64,000 nt of DNA from Membranipora membranacea (taxonomy: Eukaryota > Bryozoa > Gymnolaemata > Cheilostomatida > Membraniporidae), in contig OU612066.1 in assembly GCA_914767715.1 (NCBI GenBank), forward strand, positions 27,996,283 through 28,060,282, given 5' to 3'. The position numbers and the translations under genes were made by a program. Under the pieces are notes generated by a model. The model was not told where the DNA came from, did no database searches, and saw only the letters and a list, made by a program, of their open reading frames with translations. Numbering within the stretch: the first letter of the stretch is position 1; every line of letters starts with the position of its first letter. Positions 59,895 to 64,000 of this stretch are shown here, in pieces.

Positions 59895-62159
59895 ACAAGG
59901 TGAACATTAAAGTTGATACTTATATCGTTCCTACATCGATAAACTGGTAATGCCTCAATTATATTTGGGATTTATTATTTTACAAGCTTGGTTTGCCCTT
60001 CAAGTGCAATGCAACATATTTAGTTTGACATATTGCTCGGAACTTAAAAAAAAAAATTAAAGGTTTTCCTCATTTTACAAAAATAAAAAGAAATTAAAAA
60101 ATCTCTTTAGAGATACCAAATAATGCTCATAATAACATTTGGCAATTCAAAGAGACAAGGCTTGTTTTAGATCCCCATCATAATCTGATACTGAGTGATG
60201 TAACAAATTTAGAAAAATGAATACTTCCATCGATCGAATGGGTATTCCTTTTTTACTGATTAGTTGATTAGTTGATGAGAAAGGGTACTGCAATAATAAT
60301 GTTATCAATAATTTAATGCAGAACAAGTGCCTCTCTAAACTATGGCAGCCACTGAATGTATAGCTGTGCGGGTGACCGTTCTCATTTGTCTTTACATATT
60401 CCCAAGATCTGAAGATACACAAAATTGTATTGGATCCGTAGCAGGCCTGGGGGGGGGGGCTTACAGCGCCCCCAGACCCCCAGCTGGTATTACTCGGGTG
60501 CTATTTTATTCTACACCAGTGTTACCTTATCAGTCAGTGCACAAAATAAGAAGCAAGAAGTGATCACAAACATCTTGGTAAGTGAATAAATACTAGGTAA
60601 TACCCCCCAGCTAATATTACTCGGGTGCTATGCACCCTCGAGGATCGCTGCCTCCCCTAGTAATTTTCTTAAAGCGCGGCCCTGCGTAGGTATAATAATC
60701 CTTTTTGTACAATTGGTTTGCCTCAAACAGACCCATTGACTTTTTTTATGTGTTCCACACTTTTCTACCCACCACACCAACATATGGTTTTTTTTTCTTG
60801 TCATAGTTAATGCTAGTGTTCAGGATGGCTGAATGTGGAGAGTTTAGACAATGAAAACTGAATCGTGACAAAAACATACACTGGTCGCTATCCAATATCT
60901 TGTCTTGCTGATTAAACTTTCTCTCACTGACCTCTGTTGAGTCTGAGGGCACATATGGTGTTACACAGTACATCCACCATTTGAGCACATTGCTTATTTA
61001 TGGCCCGAGATCCTTACCTTTTTATCCTACCTTAGTGTTACCTTATCAGTCAGTGCCCAAAAATAAGAAGCAAGAAGTGATCAAAACCATCTTGGAATGT
61101 GAATAAAAACTAGGTATATGAACAACAGCAATACCACTATTGCTCACATATTTAGGTCTTTGGTGCAAACATAGACAGAGTGATATAATCTGAACAATTC
61201 ACCCTAAATATAGAGACACTATAGACAAGTCTATAAAAACACCATTAACCTTGACAGGATATTATACGGAGCATTAGCATTAGGCTGTAAGATATAAATA
61301 TATCACCCAGGTTCTATATACCAAGGTGTGTTCAGTTTATATTTACCTATTTATTTATAATCCATCCTATGTATAAACAATAGATAAGATACAGAAAAAA
61401 CAGACGATCCTCAAAATAGTATAACCGGTTTTTAAGTCTTAATTCGAAAAATAGACTGATCCCAAGCGTTTTTATTTCAGCTGATGACCACAAAACACTT
61501 CAGGGATCCATCCCCTTCAACATCAGATACACAAAATTAAAACTATGAGCAGCCAGATGTCCAATACAACTGGCAAAAAATTAAAATTTCTTGGCCGAAA
61601 GTCAAGTGTCATCAATCACGTTTAAAGGTTAATGCCCACGACATCTGACATACACTCAGGCCGAGAACCGAGCGTCCCAATGATCTTGTCCTTGGTTTGG
61701 TCCGTATATGAAACCGATGGTAAGACGCCGATGTGCTGGTCATCTGATTTATATGTTACAAGGAATTGAGGTTCTTTATTGTGGGTAACATTACGTAACT
61801 TTGAAAATCACAATAGAGTAAGCAGCTTGCCGTGATCAGATTGATTAAAGTTTCCACCCATACAAAGGTTTTGAAAAAAAATGCACAGGAACTTATTGAA
61901 AATGATTGAGTTCACAACGAAATTTCTAGATATTGTGGTCTTCAAATCAGTGATACAACACAATTCAATGTCGTAATGTTTCCGCAATTGTGTCCTTCAC
62001 ATTAACTGTGTAGGGTGTTCCGTAGTGGATTCAAAAGCGGACTCTCTGTATCACCTGAATAAATCAAACTTTGTTATTTAATTCACCTCAACAGATTTAT
62101 TGGCAACAATATTAATTGGAAGGGCGAATAAGAACAATAACTGAACATTCCCATACATT
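59895..62159. other. No gene; dispersed direct repeats
   Basis: GTGTTACCTTATCAGTCAGTG with about 75 following bases occurs at 60520 and again at 61033. AGCTGGTATTACTCGGGTGC (60481) recurs near 60609. A G-run of 11 lies near 60450. No coding sequence recognised. Confidence 0.5.
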
Positions 62160-62542
62160 ATGTATTCTTTACAGCTGCAGAACAAAGCACCAATGCTATT
62201 CTATGTTAGTATTGATTAATCACTTTGAGACAGCCCATAAGTCTTTTGTGTAACTAGATGGTGTGTTTTTCTATCATTATCTCATATCTAACATATCCAA
62301 TTGCCTTTTGTGTATTAACACAAAAGCCTTTTGTTGACAAAAGTATGGGTTGAATATACGTTATAGAAACACTGCTAAGTTGTGATTCCTAGCAGCATGA
62401 CAACATATAGCAACAGCAATCTGCGGCAACATAGTGTGTGTAGGTTTCTGTTATCAAGGAAGGAATGATATTTATTTGCCTGTGGAAATAGTGTTGTAAC
62501 CTCTATAGACAAAAACGAAGATAGCAGACACATTGGTGATTG
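62160..62542 (+). promoter_or_regulatory. Possible promoter/non-coding exon block, copy 2
   Basis: Counterpart of 36170-36543, ending GATTG|GTAAGT. It lies 1.4 kb upstream of the acceptor (63939) preceding the third paralogue's first coding exon, a plausible 5' UTR exon for it. Confidence 0.4.
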
Positions 62543-63117
62543 GTAAGTAGGCATACATGTCGTTGTCGTTTATTAATGGATTTGTTTGGCTGATTTTATA
62601 AGCTGGGGTGGGTTGCTACCAGGCTTAGCTATGATAGCAACCACAACAATCAGTTCACTGTACAGCCGTGAGCGCAAGTTTTTTCTGTCAGAGCTATAGC
62701 TGAATTAAGGAATTTAGGGGCTCCTTGATTCACTTCAGGGAATACTTGGATAAATTCCATATTGTATTCACAGTACAGAGGAGACACAAAGATAGTCACA
62801 CTGCCTGGGATCTTTGATTAACTCGGGTTGGGGGGGGGGGAATGGTGCACAGCTGGATGCCAAAAACTCACCATCTCATATGTTACTAAGGCATTTGTCT
62901 TGCAGACATACCTAGTCCCACCTATCATGACCCATGATTCAGTCATTCATTCTATATAAAGAACGATATTCATCAAACAAAACAAATATTGGGCCTTTGA
63001 GATAAGGCTAGGGCTTAAAGTTGCCTGGGTTGATGGTGTTTGCATTTCATAATCAACAACATGAGGCAAATCATTTGATGGGTTGAAGGTTGATAATGAG
63101 ATGCCAATGTTCCCCTG

Positions 63118-63939
63118 AGATTGCCCTCGTTGCCACAGTGATGACAAGGTCCTTTCTGTGTGTCTACTGGTTGGTAAGGTGATGCAGGCTGTTGAACCAA
63201 TGAACTAAAGGTTTAAAGGTTTAGTTCATTGGTTGAACTTACCTCGTGAGCAATCTGGGTTGCATTGTAACCAATCGCCCAATCATCTTCATTGTCTTAG
63301 TTTTCAGATTTCCTATTTAGAATTTTTGGTGGTACTTGCCTACTTTCCGATGCCCTCAATTTAGTCTTTGTAGTTTTGTTGCTCAGTAGGAGAACATGAG
63401 CAACCATGAATGCAGGCACATTCCATAAAGCTTGAACTTATGCAGCATTAAAGACCAACTATTTATTACCGCTGCTTTCGCTCAACTTGCCTTAATTCCA
63501 GAACATGTAGGTCGATCATTGTGGGAAATCAATCATGTGATTTTCACGGGACAACTCCAAGCTACTACTTATATTATGACTACAATCTCCCGTCATAAAA
63601 CTGCAAAATCAATGGTCATCCTAATGGGAGATATATGTAACAGATATTTTTATGAGACATTTTTGATTGAGTTTTTCATAAACAATGCAAATCGACAACT
63701 TGTTTACTTCGTAAACCAACAAATTATATGCACAAAAAGAAACATTCAAAGATTTATTGTGTGAACTGTGAATGCAATCATTGCCAAAAATTGTAAATTG
63801 TGCAGCCAATTCCACAAATGCAATTCAATATCTACGAGCATTGATTTATATATTAACTAGATAAAATGCAACTAACAACCTCAATCTAAAATACAACTAA
63901 GTTTCAAAATATGATTTACAGTTTTATCTCCTTTTGTAG
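63118..63939 (+). repeat. Duplicated upstream block of paralogue 3
   Basis: Aligns with 22781-24018, lacks the SINE-type insertion found there and carries a 34-bp element instead. It ends at the acceptor CTCCTTTTGTAG. Confidence 0.85.
63198..63231. mobile_element. 34-bp palindromic element with empty site
   Basis: CAATGAACTAAAGG...TTTAGTTCATTG, exactly 34 bp, flanked by GTTGAAC on both sides (63191-63197, 63232-63238). The paralogous locus (22865-22871) has a single GTTGAAC and no insert, proving a 34-bp insertion plus 7-bp duplication. Confidence 0.92.
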
Positions 63940-64000
63940 AGAGTGTTTTCAACTGGGAAGAACAATGAGCGAACCAATCTCAGAGCCTACTACCCTTGAG
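63940..64000 (+). CDS. Nucleotidyltransferase-TPR gene 3, first coding exon only
   Basis: After the acceptor at 63939, ATG at 63965 opens MSEPISEPTTLE, ending exactly at the window edge. It aligns with the first coding exons of gene 1 (24043) and gene 2 (49889). Coding potential further on cannot be judged. Confidence 0.8.

Overview
The window looks like nuclear DNA of an early-branching animal, most likely a demosponge such as Amphimedon queenslandica. Reasons: AT-rich sequence, short GT-AG introns, several generations of transposable elements, and genes joining a GlnD/DUF294-like nucleotidyltransferase to long nephrocystin-3/kinesin-light-chain-type TPR arrays, a family I know as expanded in that sponge. 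The species is an inference; no operons or bacterial signals are present.

Layout. 1-6.25 kb: the 3' part of a 12-exon gene joining a MULE-type transposase domain, a SWIM zinc finger and a Ulp1-like (C48) cysteine protease. 6.3-22.7 kb: mostly repeats (tRNA-like SINEs, a 1 kb tandem duplication, a 2.8 kb inverted-repeat element with a nested foldback, LINE remnants) plus one small candidate membrane-protein gene at 11.7-13.1 kb. 22.8-29.4 kb: the first nucleotidyltransferase-TPR gene with its duplicated upstream block; it carries an 849-bp interruption at the nucleotidyltransferase start and a probable frameshift at its C-terminus. 29.4-37.7 kb: mainly non-coding, with a 48-bp mobile element, a YqaJ-exonuclease pseudogene and short tandem repeats. 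37.8-46.6 kb: a complete Ty3/gypsy-type LTR element (5-bp target duplication, near-identical LTRs) that has lost its reverse transcriptase, carries an SGNH-hydrolase-like ORF in the env position, and has been entered by a 5.2-kb P-like THAP transposon (8-bp target duplication), which itself contains a LINE. 46.7-49.7 kb: an inverted-repeat element holding a 693-bp MITE. 49.9-54.3 kb: the second, intact nucleotidyltransferase-TPR gene. 54.9-55.2 kb: the last exon of a minus-strand membrane protein. 55.2-64.0 kb: repeats, an 8-bp satellite, an RTE-like LINE fragment, and finally the first coding exon of a third nucleotidyltransferase-TPR paralogue ending exactly at the window edge.

How it fits together. 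The host backbone is a tandem array of nucleotidyltransferase-TPR genes spaced by transposons; introns and upstream blocks are still alignable between copies, so the duplications are recent. The upstream duplication supplies an empty site for dating insertions. The most novel material is a family of 34-bp palindromic elements with 7-bp target duplications (three copies, one expanded to 300 bp by internal 15-bp repeats, one with an empty site), and a 48-bp element sharing the ends and 8-bp duplication length of the P-like transposon.
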